From Eubacterium oxidoreducens (GTDB taxonomy: Bacteria > Bacillota > Clostridia > Lachnospirales > Lachnospiraceae), in NCBI RefSeq assembly GCF_900104415.1, contig NZ_FMXR01000004.1:248001-312000 (forward strand): 64,000 nucleotides of DNA, given 5' to 3'. The notes below the pieces were generated by a model, which was not told the DNA's origin, made no database searches, and saw only the letters and a list, made by a program, of their open reading frames with translations. A program made the position numbers and the translations under genes. Every line of letters starts with the position of its first letter. The stretch's first letter is position 1. Shown one piece after another: positions 42,342 to 51,365 of the stretch.

Positions 42342-43182
42342 AGAACAATCATCAAAGACAAAGTATATCCTGATTGCGATTGCGGTGATATTTGTTGTTA
42401 TAATGCTGATTTTTCCGCTGATTGCAGTTGTGATTAACTCTTTAAGTAAAGGAGTAGCTTTTTATCTTGAAAGCATTCAAACCGAGACGGTGGTTTCCGC
42501 GCTTGGCAATACGATAGCAGCAACGATTATAGCGGTTATTGTGAATACATTTTTTGGTGTGATGGCAGCACTTGCTTTGACTAAATTTACGTTTCGAGGA
42601 AAACAGGTACTGGCAACCTTAATCGATATTCCATTTTCCATCTCTCCGGTTATTGCAGGACTTGCATTTGTTATGACATTTGGAAGACTTGGATGGGGGT
42701 ACGGAATTGTAGAGAGGATAAATGATGCGCTAGGAACAGATATTCAGATTGTTTTTGCAATGCCGGGAGTATTCCTTGCAACGATTTTTGTTACATTTCC
42801 GTTTGTGTCAAGAGAGCTGATTCCGGTATTGAATGCACAGGGGAAAGATGAAGAAGAAGCTGCGGCACTTATGGGAGCAAAGGGATTTAAAATCTTTCGA
42901 AAAATCACATTTCCACATATGAAATGGGCACTTTTGTATGGCGTGATTTTATGCGCGGCAAGAGCACTTGGAGAATTCGGAGCAGTGAATGCATTATCAA
43001 AGACCAGAGGAGAGACTTTTACATTGCCTCTTGAGATTGATGCTTTGTATATGTCCGGATCGGCAGATTCGATTACGGCAGCATTTGCAGTTTCTTCTAT
43101 CTTGGTGATCATTGCGGTAGTGATCTTGATTTTTAGAAATATATTGGAATATCGAGCCAAAAAAAAGGCAGCTCTTGCATAG
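42334..43182 (+). CDS. cysW: Sulfate ABC transporter permease CysW
   Basis: The product has about 282 residues from ATG 42334, chosen because CAAGGAGGG precedes it; it overlaps the end of cysT by 8 nt. Six helices are expected. The EAA loop reads EEEAAALMGAKGFKIFRKITFP. FSISPVIAGLAFVMTFG and AARALGEFGAVNALS are typical of CysW. It pairs with CysT in the sulfate channel. Confidence 0.92.
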   Translation: MSKEQSSKTKYILIAIAVIFVVIMLIFPLIAVVINSLSKGVAFYLESIQTETVVSALGNTIAATIIAVIVNTFFGVMAALALTKFTFRGKQVLATLIDIPFSISPVIAGLAFVMTFGRLGWGYGIVERINDALGTDIQIVFAMPGVFLATIFVTFPFVSRELIPVLNAQGKDEEEAAALMGAKGFKIFRKITFPHMKWALLYGVILCAARALGEFGAVNALSKTRGETFTLPLEIDALYMSGSADSITAAFAVSSILVIIAVVILIFRNILEYRAKKKAALA

Positions 43183-43193
43183 GAGGTTCATAA

Positions 43194-44258
43194 ATGTTTG
43201 TTGAGTTAAAAAATATAAATAAAAGTTTTGGAGACTTTCAGGCTTCTAAGGATGTAAGCTTTGGTATTGAAAAAGGATCTTTGGTGGCACTTCTTGGACC
43301 GAGTGGGTCGGGAAAAACAACGATCTTAAGGATGCTTGCCGGACTTGAACATCCTGACAGTGGAGAGATTTATATTGATGGGAAGCTGGTAAATAATGTT
43401 CCAGCAGCAAAGCGCGGTATTGGATTTGTATTTCAAAATTATGCATTGTTTCGTTATATGACCGTATATGAAAATATTGCGTTTGGATTGGAACTTCGCA
43501 AAGTACCAAAAAAACAAATCAAAGAACGTGTGAAAGAGCTTCTTGAGCTGACCGGTCTTTCCGGAATGGAAAAAAGATATCCAAATCAATTGTCCGGAGG
43601 TCAAAGGCAAAGGGTTGCATTTGCAAGAGCACTTGCTCCGCAACCGGATGTGCTTCTTTTAGATGAGCCATTTGCAGCAATTGATGCAAAGGTCAGACAA
43701 GAACTAAGAAGCTGGCTGAAAGATATGATTAAAAAAGTGGGGATTACTTCTATCTTTGTCACGCATGATCAAGAGGAAGCGCTTGAAGTATCTGATCAAA
43801 TTATTGTGACGAATTGTGGACAAGTAGAGCAGATCGGTTCGCCGGTAGAAATCTGCAGGCAGCCACAGACACAATTTGTTACGGAATTTGTGGGAGATAC
43901 ACAGCCGGTTGAGGAGTTTTCGATGTTAAACGGATTTGTCGCACAAGGATATGATGGAGCAGCGATTCGTCCGGAATTTGTAGAAGCCTTTAAGAAGGAC
44001 AATTTGCAATTTAAAAATGTGATTGATTATGCAGAAGACGGAACGGTAAGCAATGTTCAGTTTAGAGGGGATTATCTGGAAGTGACGCTTGATGTTAAGG
44101 GAATGGAGCTAAAGACGCACAGGTCTTTGGAAAGACGTTCCATTGCAATAGGAGAAGCAATGAAAGTGATTATTTATAAGATTTATGCATATCAAAATGG
44201 GCAGGTTGTTTTATTAGAGAATGAAAATCTGATAGGAGAGCATGTAGTGAATTTCTAA
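43194..44258 (+). CDS. cysA: Sulfate ABC transporter ATP-binding protein CysA
   Basis: The 354-residue protein has Walker A GPSGSGKTT, Q-loop FVFQNYALF, signature LSGGQRQR, Walker B VLLLDEPFAAID and H-loop VTHDQEE. A C-terminal beta-rich regulatory domain (about 240-354) follows. This length and the DxKVRQELRSWL segment after Walker B are typical of CysA. It powers sulfate import and ends the operon. Confidence 0.93.
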   Translation: MFVELKNINKSFGDFQASKDVSFGIEKGSLVALLGPSGSGKTTILRMLAGLEHPDSGEIYIDGKLVNNVPAAKRGIGFVFQNYALFRYMTVYENIAFGLELRKVPKKQIKERVKELLELTGLSGMEKRYPNQLSGGQRQRVAFARALAPQPDVLLLDEPFAAIDAKVRQELRSWLKDMIKKVGITSIFVTHDQEEALEVSDQIIVTNCGQVEQIGSPVEICRQPQTQFVTEFVGDTQPVEEFSMLNGFVAQGYDGAAIRPEFVEAFKKDNLQFKNVIDYAEDGTVSNVQFRGDYLEVTLDVKGMELKTHRSLERRSIAIGEAMKVIIYKIYAYQNGQVVLLENENLIGEHVVNF

Positions 44259-44269
44259 TGCAGATAAGA

Positions 44270-44306
44270 AAAGAAGTGTCAGGCGTTAAAGCCGGGCACT
44301 TCTTTT
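44270..44306 (+). terminator. Terminator of the sulfate operon
   Basis: AAGAAGTG-tCaGGC pairs with GCCgGg-CACTTCTT around GTTAAA, followed by TT. It also serves the convergent ModD-like gene. Confidence 0.8.
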
Positions 44307-44308
44307 GA

Positions 44309-45160
44309 TTAAAGAGATGGTAGAGCGGTAATCTTAACCCCAACATCAATAGGGGCGGCCGAATAAAGGCTGGTGGTTACGATACCGTCAATATCCAAAG
44401 TAGCATATTGGGAAATGTTATCAGGGCGGATTCCGCCGGCAGCAAGTAATATGGCATTCGGGAATTGTTCACGAATGACAGAAGAAATCTTATTTATTTC
44501 ATCTGGACTTAATTTTTCGAGCTGAATTCCATCCGCGCCGGCGCGAAGGGCAGCGAGCGCTTTGGCAGAATCGGAAGCTTCTATGAGAATCTTTTTCTCG
44601 CAGCAATTATTTTTTAACTGTGGAAGCTTTTGGAGCAGGTTATCAAAACCGCCAAGAAGATGGATATGCTGATCAAAAATCAAGATGGTTTCTGACAATC
44701 CCAGGCGATGAGGTAAAGCGCCTCCTGCCATAATTGCTTTGACAGCAAGAGCCTTGGTGCCGGAGAACATCTTTCGTGTGGTCAATACCGGTATATTTGG
44801 ATTAACAGCGTGCACGGCGTCTACAAAATGTCTTGTTTTTGTTGCAATCCCGCTGGTATGATCAATCAGATTTTGGATGACTTTCCAGGCGGTAAGAACC
44901 TGCGTAGCTTCCCCTTTTCCAACAATCAATTCTTCGCCGGCAAGAGCCTTGGTGCCGGAATATTTATAATCTAATGTTTCAATGCCAAGCCGGCGAAAGA
45001 TTTCGCGGGCCTCTTCTGTTCCACAGACGATGCAGTCTTCACGAGTGAAAGCTGCAATGCGAGCCGGTTCGTGGTCTAAGCCAAGTTCATATCCGGTCAG
45101 ATCAAAATAAGGAACATCTTCTCGAATAAGAGCATCAAAATCTATATGCGCTAAATACAT
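44309..45160 (-). CDS. modD: ModD-like nicotinate-phosphoribosyltransferase-fold protein
   Basis: The 283-residue protein has the quinolinate phosphoribosyltransferase fold. Blocks are GEATQVLTAWKVIQNLIDHTSG, TTRKMFSGTKALAVKAIMAGG and HRLGLSETILIFDQHIHLLG, which fit ModD (the protein often found with molybdate transporters) rather than NadC. ModD's reaction is not settled. It is convergent with the sulfate transporter, not with a molybdate system, which is unusual. ATG 45160 has AGGAGGT upstream. NadC is the main alternative. Confidence 0.78.
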   Translation of the reverse strand: MYLAHIDFDALIREDVPYFDLTGYELGLDHEPARIAAFTREDCIVCGTEEAREIFRRLGIETLDYKYSGTKALAGEELIVGKGEATQVLTAWKVIQNLIDHTSGIATKTRHFVDAVHAVNPNIPVLTTRKMFSGTKALAVKAIMAGGALPHRLGLSETILIFDQHIHLLGGFDNLLQKLPQLKNNCCEKKILIEASDSAKALAALRAGADGIQLEKLSPDEINKISSVIREQFPNAILLAAGGIRPDNISQYATLDIDGIVTTSLYSAAPIDVGVKITALPSL

Positions 45161-45304
45161 AAGGACCTCCTGATAGTAATGTTATGTTGCTTTTTTTGTT
45201 ATTTAATAGTGTATCACTTCGTTAGGCGTAAGTCTATTTGTAGATTGACCTTGCCGAAAATAGGAAATAAAATAAAAGAAAATAAGAGGGAAAGGAATAG
45301 ATAG

Positions 45305-45835
45305 ATGTACCTGATTTCCGTTTATTTCGATTCTGCAACAGAAAAGACTTTGCAGCGATATATAGAGAGAATAGCACGAATGAGTGGTAACAATTTTATG
45401 ATAGAGCATCAAATCAGGCCTCATATGACAATATCAGCGATAGAATCTAGAAGCATAGAAGCAATCCGGCCGTCATTTGAAGCTTTGCAAGATACACTTA
45501 AATGGGGCACAATTCAGATTGTTTGTCTAGGACAGCTCTTGCCATATGTATTTTACGCAGCCCCAGTACTTAATGAGTATCTGATGGATCTTTCGAACCG
45601 GGTATATGATGCCGTAAAGGAGATGGAAGATATAAAGGTGAGTCGATATTATCAACCATACAGCTGGATGCCTCACATAACATTGGCAAAGAAACTGGAC
45701 ACGGTGCAGATGCTAAAGGCGTTTGAGGCGATGCAGAATTATTTTGCACCGATGGAAGGATGTATCACACAGATTGGACTATCAAGAGTTCGTCCATATG
45801 AAGATATCGTTCGATTTGATCTAGAAAGGGAATGA
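45305..45835 (+). CDS. 2H phosphoesterase superfamily (2'-5' RNA ligase-like) protein
   Basis: The 176-residue protein has two H-x-T motifs, PHMTISAIES (about residue 40) and PHITLAKKLD (about residue 122), the paired catalytic histidines of the 2H superfamily. Such proteins cut 2',3'-cyclic phosphates or 2'-5' bonds in RNA or small nucleotides. Its stop codon overlaps the start region of the LarE gene (GAATGA), indicating coupled translation. Substrate is unknown. Confidence 0.75.
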   Translation: MYLISVYFDSATEKTLQRYIERIARMSGNNFMIEHQIRPHMTISAIESRSIEAIRPSFEALQDTLKWGTIQIVCLGQLLPYVFYAAPVLNEYLMDLSNRVYDAVKEMEDIKVSRYYQPYSWMPHITLAKKLDTVQMLKAFEAMQNYFAPMEGCITQIGLSRVRPYEDIVRFDLERE

Positions 45836-45837
45836 TT

Positions 45838-46641
45838 ATGAAGGAATTACTAGAAAGATACCATTGTATGAAAGAGTACATAAAGCAGATGAAGAACGTA
45901 GCTGTTGCATATTCTGCAGGGGTGGATTCGACATTTTTACTTTATGCGGCTAAGGAAGCTTTACAAGATGATGTGACGGCTTATACCGCTTCTTTATATT
46001 CGGTTCCGCAAAAAGAAATGGATGAAGCGGTCTGGTTTTGCGACGAGCAGTCCATAAAGCATATAATTGTGAAGATGAATGAATTGGAGATTGCCGGATT
46101 TTCTAAGAATCCTAAGAACCGGTGTTATCTATGCAAACGGGAAATCTTTCGTAAGATGAAAGCACTTGCAGATGAGCAGGGAGCTTATGAATTACTAGAG
46201 GGGTCTAATGCAGATGACAGGTGTGATGAGCGACCCGGGATGATTGCAATACGGGAGCTGAAGATTAAAAGTCCGCTTTTGGAATATGGATTTACTAAGG
46301 AAGAGATTCGAAAGTTGTCTAAGCATTTAGGCTTGGCAACTTGGGATAAACCGGCCTATGCTTGTTTGTCGAGTCGAATTCCATATGGTGAAACGATTAC
46401 GATTACGAAACTGCAAATGATAGAAAAAGCAGAAAGCTGCCTACATAAGCTGGGCTTTCGACAAGTTCGAGTGAGGATGCATACGAACATAGCCAGGATT
46501 GAATTGGAACCGGGACAGATGGAGAAATTCTGGGAAAAGGAGATACGCGAGCGCGTAAAAGAAGAACTAAAAGATATTGGATTTAAGTATGTAACGGTTG
46601 ATCTTACAGGGTTTGAGTCTGGTAATTTAAACAGGGTTTAA
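45838..46641 (+). CDS. larE: LarE, ATP-dependent sacrificial sulfur transferase
   Basis: The product has about 267 residues from ATG 45838 (AAGGG 8 nt upstream; ATG 45832 is two codons earlier). A PP-loop (VAYSAGVDSTFLLY) binds ATP. KNRCYLCKREIF and DKPAYACLSSRIPYGE are LarE signatures. The Cys in the latter (about residue 176) is the one known to give up its sulfur to build the nickel-pincer cofactor of lactate racemase. LarB and LarC are not in the window. The alternative is another sulfur-transfer role in the LarE group. Confidence 0.9.
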   Translation: MKELLERYHCMKEYIKQMKNVAVAYSAGVDSTFLLYAAKEALQDDVTAYTASLYSVPQKEMDEAVWFCDEQSIKHIIVKMNELEIAGFSKNPKNRCYLCKREIFRKMKALADEQGAYELLEGSNADDRCDERPGMIAIRELKIKSPLLEYGFTKEEIRKLSKHLGLATWDKPAYACLSSRIPYGETITITKLQMIEKAESCLHKLGFRQVRVRMHTNIARIELEPGQMEKFWEKEIRERVKEELKDIGFKYVTVDLTGFESGNLNRV

Positions 46642-46661
46642 CTTTCCGCTAGCACAATTGT

Positions 46662-46690
46662 TTGCGAAGATGGGAAGAAAGTGCTATAAT
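46662..46690 (+). promoter_or_regulatory. Promoter for the PAS-GGDEF-EAL gene
   Basis: TTGCGA (46662-46667) and TATAAT (46685-46690) are 17 nt apart and 32 nt before ATG 46723. Confidence 0.65.
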
Positions 46691-46722
46691 AAGAGAACTA
46701 TAGTACGAAGGTGAGATGAGAT

Positions 46723-48375
46723 ATGATCGACAATATAAACCTTAAAAGTGTCCCTTTTGAAGGGTTAGAAGATGAAAAGCGGTATGTCTATGTATGTGAT
46801 ATGAATAAAGATCTATCAAGATGGTCAAAAGCTGCAGTTGAGTATTTTGATTTGCCGGGAGAATATGTCGAGAATATGGCAACTGTTTGGTTGGGAAGGA
46901 TACATCCTGAGGATCGAAATAAATACGAAAAAGATATCCAGGCCGTATTTAGTGGAAAGAAAGCGCGGCACAATGTTGATTATCGCGTAAAAAATAAAGA
47001 TGGTGTTTATGTAACGGTAACCTGTAGAGGGATTATTACGACGGGGGCAGACGGGAAAAGCAAGGTCTTTGCAGGATCCATTGAAAATCATCAAACATCG
47101 GAAGTTATCGATCCGATAACCGGTCTTTATAATATTTATGGTTTTATGAAGGATGCGCAGATGTTTCCGGAGCGACATAAGGAAAAAGTGTATCTCATTT
47201 TCGGAATCAATTATTTTAGTGATATTAATAAAAATTATGGATTCGAATTTGGCAACCAGGTGCTGAAACGGTTTACGGAGGAACTTCGGAGTCTGGAGTG
47301 TGAAGGTGCACTTTTGTACAGAATGGATGGAATTAAGTTCTGTCTGGTTATGGAAGGACATCAATGTTCAGCGCCGGAAGTGATGTATGAACTTATCAGT
47401 AATTTTGCATATCGAGGCTATGATATTGATGGAATTCATGTATCGTTTTCCATATCGGGAGGCGTTGTCTATGTGGAAAAGGACAGTGAGGTGACGATCG
47501 AAGCAATTCAGGCATCGCTAAGCTATGTCTGGGAGGTGTCAAAGGAGAAACATCTTGGAGAGCTTGTTTATTTTAATAATGAGCTGTTTGGTAATACCAA
47601 GAAGAATCTGGAGATTTTATCGGAAATTCGAAACTGTGTATTTCACGATATGAGAGGATTTTATCTGTGTTATCAACCGATTATAGAGTCTGCAAGCGGA
47701 GCGGTGTGCGGTATGGAGGCTTTGCTTCGATGGGAGCATCCAAAATACGGAATGGTTTCACCGGGAGTTTTCATTCCATGGCTAGAGAGTGACCCTTGTT
47801 TTTATCAGCTGGGAGCGTGGGTGCTTAGACAGGCTTTGATGGATGCGAAGAAAATCATTGAACACATTCCGTTCTTTAGAGTCAATGTCAATGTATCGTC
47901 GCAGCAGATTTCAAGATCGGGATTTCGAGATACGGTGTGTGAAATTCTAAAGGAAGTACAATTTCCGGCGGAGAATTTATGCATGGAGCTCACGGAACGG
48001 GTTTTGTCCTTGAACATAGACTATTTAAGACAGGAATTGGAATTCTTTAAGAACATGGGAATCAAGGTGGCATTAGACGATTTTGGAACCGGAATCAGTT
48101 CTTTGAATCTTCTTTTGGAACTTTCCGTGGATGAACTTAAGATTGATCGAAGTTTTATCAAGGATATAATATCTAATGTCAGTCAGCAAACGATTGTGGA
48201 AACCATTGCATTTTGTGCGCAGAAGATGCATTTAAGTATTTGTGCAGAAGGGGTGGAAACAACGGAGATAAAAAAATATCTAGATCATTATGGTATTCCA
48301 AAACAGCAAGGGTATCTCTACGAGAAGCCGGTTGTGATAGAGGAATTTACGAAGTATTTGAAGAAAAGTGCCTAA
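46723..48375 (+). CDS. PAS-GGDEF-EAL protein (c-di-GMP phosphodiesterase candidate)
   Basis: The 550-residue cytosolic protein has a PAS domain (about 15-125, with WLGRIHPEDRNKYEKDIQAV). A GGDEF domain (about 130-290) starts DPITGLYNIYGF but has RMDGIKF in place of RxGGDEF, so it should not synthesise c-di-GMP. A C-terminal EAL domain (about 305-550) has the key motifs EALLRW, NVNVSSQQI, ELTERV, DDFGTG, KIDRSF and AEGVET. These are the metal and catalytic residues of active c-di-GMP phosphodiesterases. It counters cyclases such as that at 15774. It stands alone with its own promoter and terminator. Confidence 0.9.
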   Translation: MIDNINLKSVPFEGLEDEKRYVYVCDMNKDLSRWSKAAVEYFDLPGEYVENMATVWLGRIHPEDRNKYEKDIQAVFSGKKARHNVDYRVKNKDGVYVTVTCRGIITTGADGKSKVFAGSIENHQTSEVIDPITGLYNIYGFMKDAQMFPERHKEKVYLIFGINYFSDINKNYGFEFGNQVLKRFTEELRSLECEGALLYRMDGIKFCLVMEGHQCSAPEVMYELISNFAYRGYDIDGIHVSFSISGGVVYVEKDSEVTIEAIQASLSYVWEVSKEKHLGELVYFNNELFGNTKKNLEILSEIRNCVFHDMRGFYLCYQPIIESASGAVCGMEALLRWEHPKYGMVSPGVFIPWLESDPCFYQLGAWVLRQALMDAKKIIEHIPFFRVNVNVSSQQISRSGFRDTVCEILKEVQFPAENLCMELTERVLSLNIDYLRQELEFFKNMGIKVALDDFGTGISSLNLLLELSVDELKIDRSFIKDIISNVSQQTIVETIAFCAQKMHLSICAEGVETTEIKKYLDHYGIPKQQGYLYEKPVVIEEFTKYLKKSA

Positions 48376-48376
48376 G

Positions 48377-48417
48377 AAATGGCTGTTACTCATGAAAATG
48401 TGTAACAGCCATTTTGG
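48377..48417. terminator. Bidirectional terminator
   Basis: AAATGGCTGTTAC (48377-48389) pairs perfectly with GTAACAGCCATTT (48402-48414), followed by T. It lies between the EAL gene and the convergent MATE gene. Confidence 0.85.
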
Positions 48418-48427
48418 GATATTAGAA

Positions 48428-49795
48428 TCATGCTTCTTCGCGCGTAAGCTTTCGAATCCAGTGATACCGTCGGAATTTAATAAAAGTAGGAAGTCCTTTA
48501 AAGATCTGATCCGATTGAATACAGATGACGACCCATTCAACCGGAAGTTTCCACCAAAAAGCTGCCAGGATAGAAAGCGGCATAACAATACACCAGGTAC
48601 TGATAAGATTCATTTTCATGGTGAACTTGGCATCTCCGGCGCCCTGTATAATACCAAAACTGACCGGCATTTGATAACTCATACCAACCATCACAAAGGC
48701 CATAATGATAATGAGATGAAGCGCCATGTTAGTCGCAGAATTATCCAGGTTGTATAAGGACATCAGCGGATTGCGAAGGAGAACTAAGACAATAGCCAAA
48801 AGGATACCGATGGATACATCAATAACCGATAAGGTACGTGCATCGGATTTGACACGTTGCAGATGGCCTCGTCCAATGGAATTGCCAATCATTACCGCTG
48901 AGGTAGAAGACATGGCAATTACAATCACCTTCAGGTATTGGTAGAACGTTGTGGCAACTGAATTGGCGGCTATTGCATCGGCAGATAAATGTCCAAGTAT
49001 GGCAGTTTGCATAGGAACCGATACGCCCCAGAGAACCTGTGAGAACATCATAGGGATAAAAGTCTTAGTAAAATCATGCTTTAATTCTTTATCGACAGTA
49101 AAGAATTCCTTGGAAATAACGGATATTTTCTTGTCGATCTTTAGAACATAAAAAAACACAATGGCCAGTTCCACGATTCTCGCAATCAAAGTAGAGATGG
49201 CCGCTCCACGAATTCCCATTGGAGAAAAACCAAAATGTCCATAGATTAAGGCATAGTTTAGGACGATGTTAATACCTAGTGAAACGAGGGAGACGTAAAA
49301 GGATATTTTTACGGTTCCAACACTGCGAAGTACTGCCATCAAGATATTGGAAATAATAAACAGGACAAAAGTCCATTGGATAATGGACAGATATTCGCTT
49401 GCCTGGTTTATGATATCCGGAGAATCGGTAAAAATATGAAGCAGCGGGATTGGCATAAACATACAAAGCAGCAGAATAATGATACTGATTATGATACCAA
49501 GGCGCATTGCAATACCGGAAAGGAAACGAATTGGTCTTGTACGATTCTGCCCCCAGTATTGTGCGCTGATGGCAACTAAAGTATTACTAATTGCTAAAGC
49601 AAACTGTTCAACCATAAAAAACAGCTGATTCACAGTAGCAGCACCGGATAATGCTTCCTGTGAATAACGCCCAAGCATCACGTTGTCTACCATATTGACG
49701 CTGTACATAACCAGATTTTGCAAGGCAACAACAATCAACATGGAAAATAATGTTTTATAAAAGGAGCAATCTTTTGTAAAAAAAGTATCTTTCAT
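48428..49795 (-). CDS. MATE family efflux transporter
   Basis: The 455-residue protein has twelve predicted helices in two repeats. MATE features include MVDNVMLGRYSQEALSGAAT near the start, GIRGAAISTLIARIVEL in the middle and GDAKFTMKMNLIS late. These pumps export drugs or metabolites in exchange for Na+ or H+. GAGGAA precedes ATG 49795. It is divergent from the HTH-kinase gene at 49990. The substrate is unknown. Confidence 0.9.
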   Translation of the reverse strand: MKDTFFTKDCSFYKTLFSMLIVVALQNLVMYSVNMVDNVMLGRYSQEALSGAATVNQLFFMVEQFALAISNTLVAISAQYWGQNRTRPIRFLSGIAMRLGIIISIIILLLCMFMPIPLLHIFTDSPDIINQASEYLSIIQWTFVLFIISNILMAVLRSVGTVKISFYVSLVSLGINIVLNYALIYGHFGFSPMGIRGAAISTLIARIVELAIVFFYVLKIDKKISVISKEFFTVDKELKHDFTKTFIPMMFSQVLWGVSVPMQTAILGHLSADAIAANSVATTFYQYLKVIVIAMSSTSAVMIGNSIGRGHLQRVKSDARTLSVIDVSIGILLAIVLVLLRNPLMSLYNLDNSATNMALHLIIIMAFVMVGMSYQMPVSFGIIQGAGDAKFTMKMNLISTWCIVMPLSILAAFWWKLPVEWVVICIQSDQIFKGLPTFIKFRRYHWIRKLTREEA

Positions 49796-49894
49796 AACAA
49801 TTCCTCACGATTTATATAGTCTATTACTATTATATTTAAAATGTAAAAATGATAAAGAGAAAGTTTAAAGTGGTACTAAAGTTGGTATAACGAA

Positions 49895-49924
49895 TTGACA
49901 AATAGTACTTTAGGCGTGTATGAT
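49895..49924 (+). promoter_or_regulatory. Promoter with GTACTWWAG repeats ahead of the HTH-kinase gene
   Basis: TTGACA (49895-49900) and TATGAT (49919-49924) are 18 nt apart. GGTACTAAAG (about 49872) and AGTACTTTAG (about 49904) are related repeats flanking the -35 element and are possible operator sites, perhaps for the DNA-binding kinase itself. Confidence 0.55.
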
Positions 49925-49989
49925 AAGAATAAGCGAAAAAAACGCGAAAATTCGTAAATGGTCACGATTTTAGCAGAGGATGAGAGCAT

Positions 49990-51348
49990 ATGGAAAAGGA
50001 ATATAAATCAATAAAAGAAATCGCACAGGAATGGGATCTTACGGTACGTCGTGTGCAGATGCTTTGTACATCGGGAAAGCTACCGGGAGCAAAGAAAGTA
50101 GGGAATCTTTGGGCAATTCCTGCGGATGTAAAGCGACCGATTGATAAGAGAATGGCGCAGGGAGATCAGCGAAAGCCGCTAAAAAAGATTGGAAAATACC
50201 GTACGCTTCAGGAGTTACCGTTTATATCAAGGATTTCTCATGATATTCGAACGGATCTTAATGCCATCTGCGGATATACCGATATGATTATTGCACATCA
50301 AGGAGAAGAAGAACGAATTGCAGAGTATCGACAAAATATCAAGAATTCAGAAAAGAGTATTTTGAGAGTACTTAAAAATACTGTGGAACTGACACGCCTT
50401 TACAATGGGGCTTTACATGAATCTGAGGAGCTTTTTAGCGTAGAAGCGATGCTTCAAAATCTGATGGAACAAGAGTCGTTTGAAGCTTCCCAAAAAGGTG
50501 TCAAAATCATCAAGGTTATCAATGTACGACATGAATTTTTGCGAAGTGATTTAGATAAAATCGAATGTATTTTGGGGAACCTCCTTAACAATGCAGTCAA
50601 ATATTCAGAAAAAGGCGGCGTTGTTAAGATTACCGCAACAGAGCAAAAAAGAACGCGCAATGGACGATGCAGAGTGGAGTATTCCATAAGTGATCAAGGA
50701 CAAGGTATGACAGAAGAGTTTTTGGATAAGATTTACCATTACGTGTCCAGTGATAGTGATGAAGTTCAGATTCAGGGAAGTAATAGCGGAATCGGTCTTG
50801 TGCTGGCAAAAGGATTGACCGATTACCTTGGCGGGAACTTTGAAATCGAAAGTTATATTGATTTTGGAACAAATGTAAAGGTTATGCTAAGCCATAGGGT
50901 GGCAGACTTGTCGGAATTTGCAAAAGAGGATTTGCAAGAAAAGGTGGAATTCGGTCTAAATGGCAAGCGGATATTGCTTGCGGAAGATAATGAATTGAAC
51001 CGGTTATATGCTGTGGAGATACTAAAAGAAGCGGGCTGCGAGGTGGATTGCGTTCAGGACGGGATTGTATGTGTGGCGAAATTAGAGACGGAAAAAGCCG
51101 GGTATTATGATTGTATTTTGATGGACCTGATGATGCCGAATCTAGATGGTATATCCGCAACGAAAATCATTCGAAATCTGGAAGATCAAGATAGAAGCAA
51201 GATACCAATTATTGCAATGACAGCAAGCGTTATGAACGAAGATCGTGAAAAAGCGTTACTAGCCGGAATGAACGGATTTGTAGAAAAACCACTGGATGTA
51301 AAAAGGCTGTTCGAGATCATGAAAAATGTAATTATGACGGCAAAATAG
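49990..51348 (+). CDS. Soluble histidine kinase with N-terminal DNA-binding HTH and C-terminal receiver
   Basis: The protein has 452 residues and no membrane helices. Residues 1-55 form a MerR/excisionase-type helix-turn-helix (KSIKEIAQEWDLTVRRVQML, then GAKKVGNLWAIP). HisKA has His84 in FISRISHDIRTDLNAI. The HATPase domain has NLLNNAVKYSEKGG, DQGQGM and GSNSGIGLVLAKGL. A receiver (about 325-450) has Asp379 in CILMDLMMPNLDG. One polypeptide thus joins DNA binding, autophosphorylation and receiver, which is very unusual. A PAS-containing hybrid kinase follows 17 nt downstream. It may repress or activate its own promoter. Confidence 0.85.
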   Translation: MEKEYKSIKEIAQEWDLTVRRVQMLCTSGKLPGAKKVGNLWAIPADVKRPIDKRMAQGDQRKPLKKIGKYRTLQELPFISRISHDIRTDLNAICGYTDMIIAHQGEEERIAEYRQNIKNSEKSILRVLKNTVELTRLYNGALHESEELFSVEAMLQNLMEQESFEASQKGVKIIKVINVRHEFLRSDLDKIECILGNLLNNAVKYSEKGGVVKITATEQKRTRNGRCRVEYSISDQGQGMTEEFLDKIYHYVSSDSDEVQIQGSNSGIGLVLAKGLTDYLGGNFEIESYIDFGTNVKVMLSHRVADLSEFAKEDLQEKVEFGLNGKRILLAEDNELNRLYAVEILKEAGCEVDCVQDGIVCVAKLETEKAGYYDCILMDLMMPNLDGISATKIIRNLEDQDRSKIPIIAMTASVMNEDREKALLAGMNGFVEKPLDVKRLFEIMKNVIMTAK

Positions 51349-51365
51349 CTTGGGGGGAAGAGAGT

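Noticed and set aside
40384-44258. Molybdate/tungstate transporter, because of the nearby ModD-like gene
   Set aside because: The binding protein, two distinct permeases and the long ATPase all carry sulfate-type signatures (SHGGSGSQARSVVEG, SPYTSTIVFLVRKGN).
46825-47364. 179-residue open frame on the minus strand
   Set aside because: It is antisense to the PAS-GGDEF-EAL gene, whose domains are clear; no supporting signal for the reverse frame.
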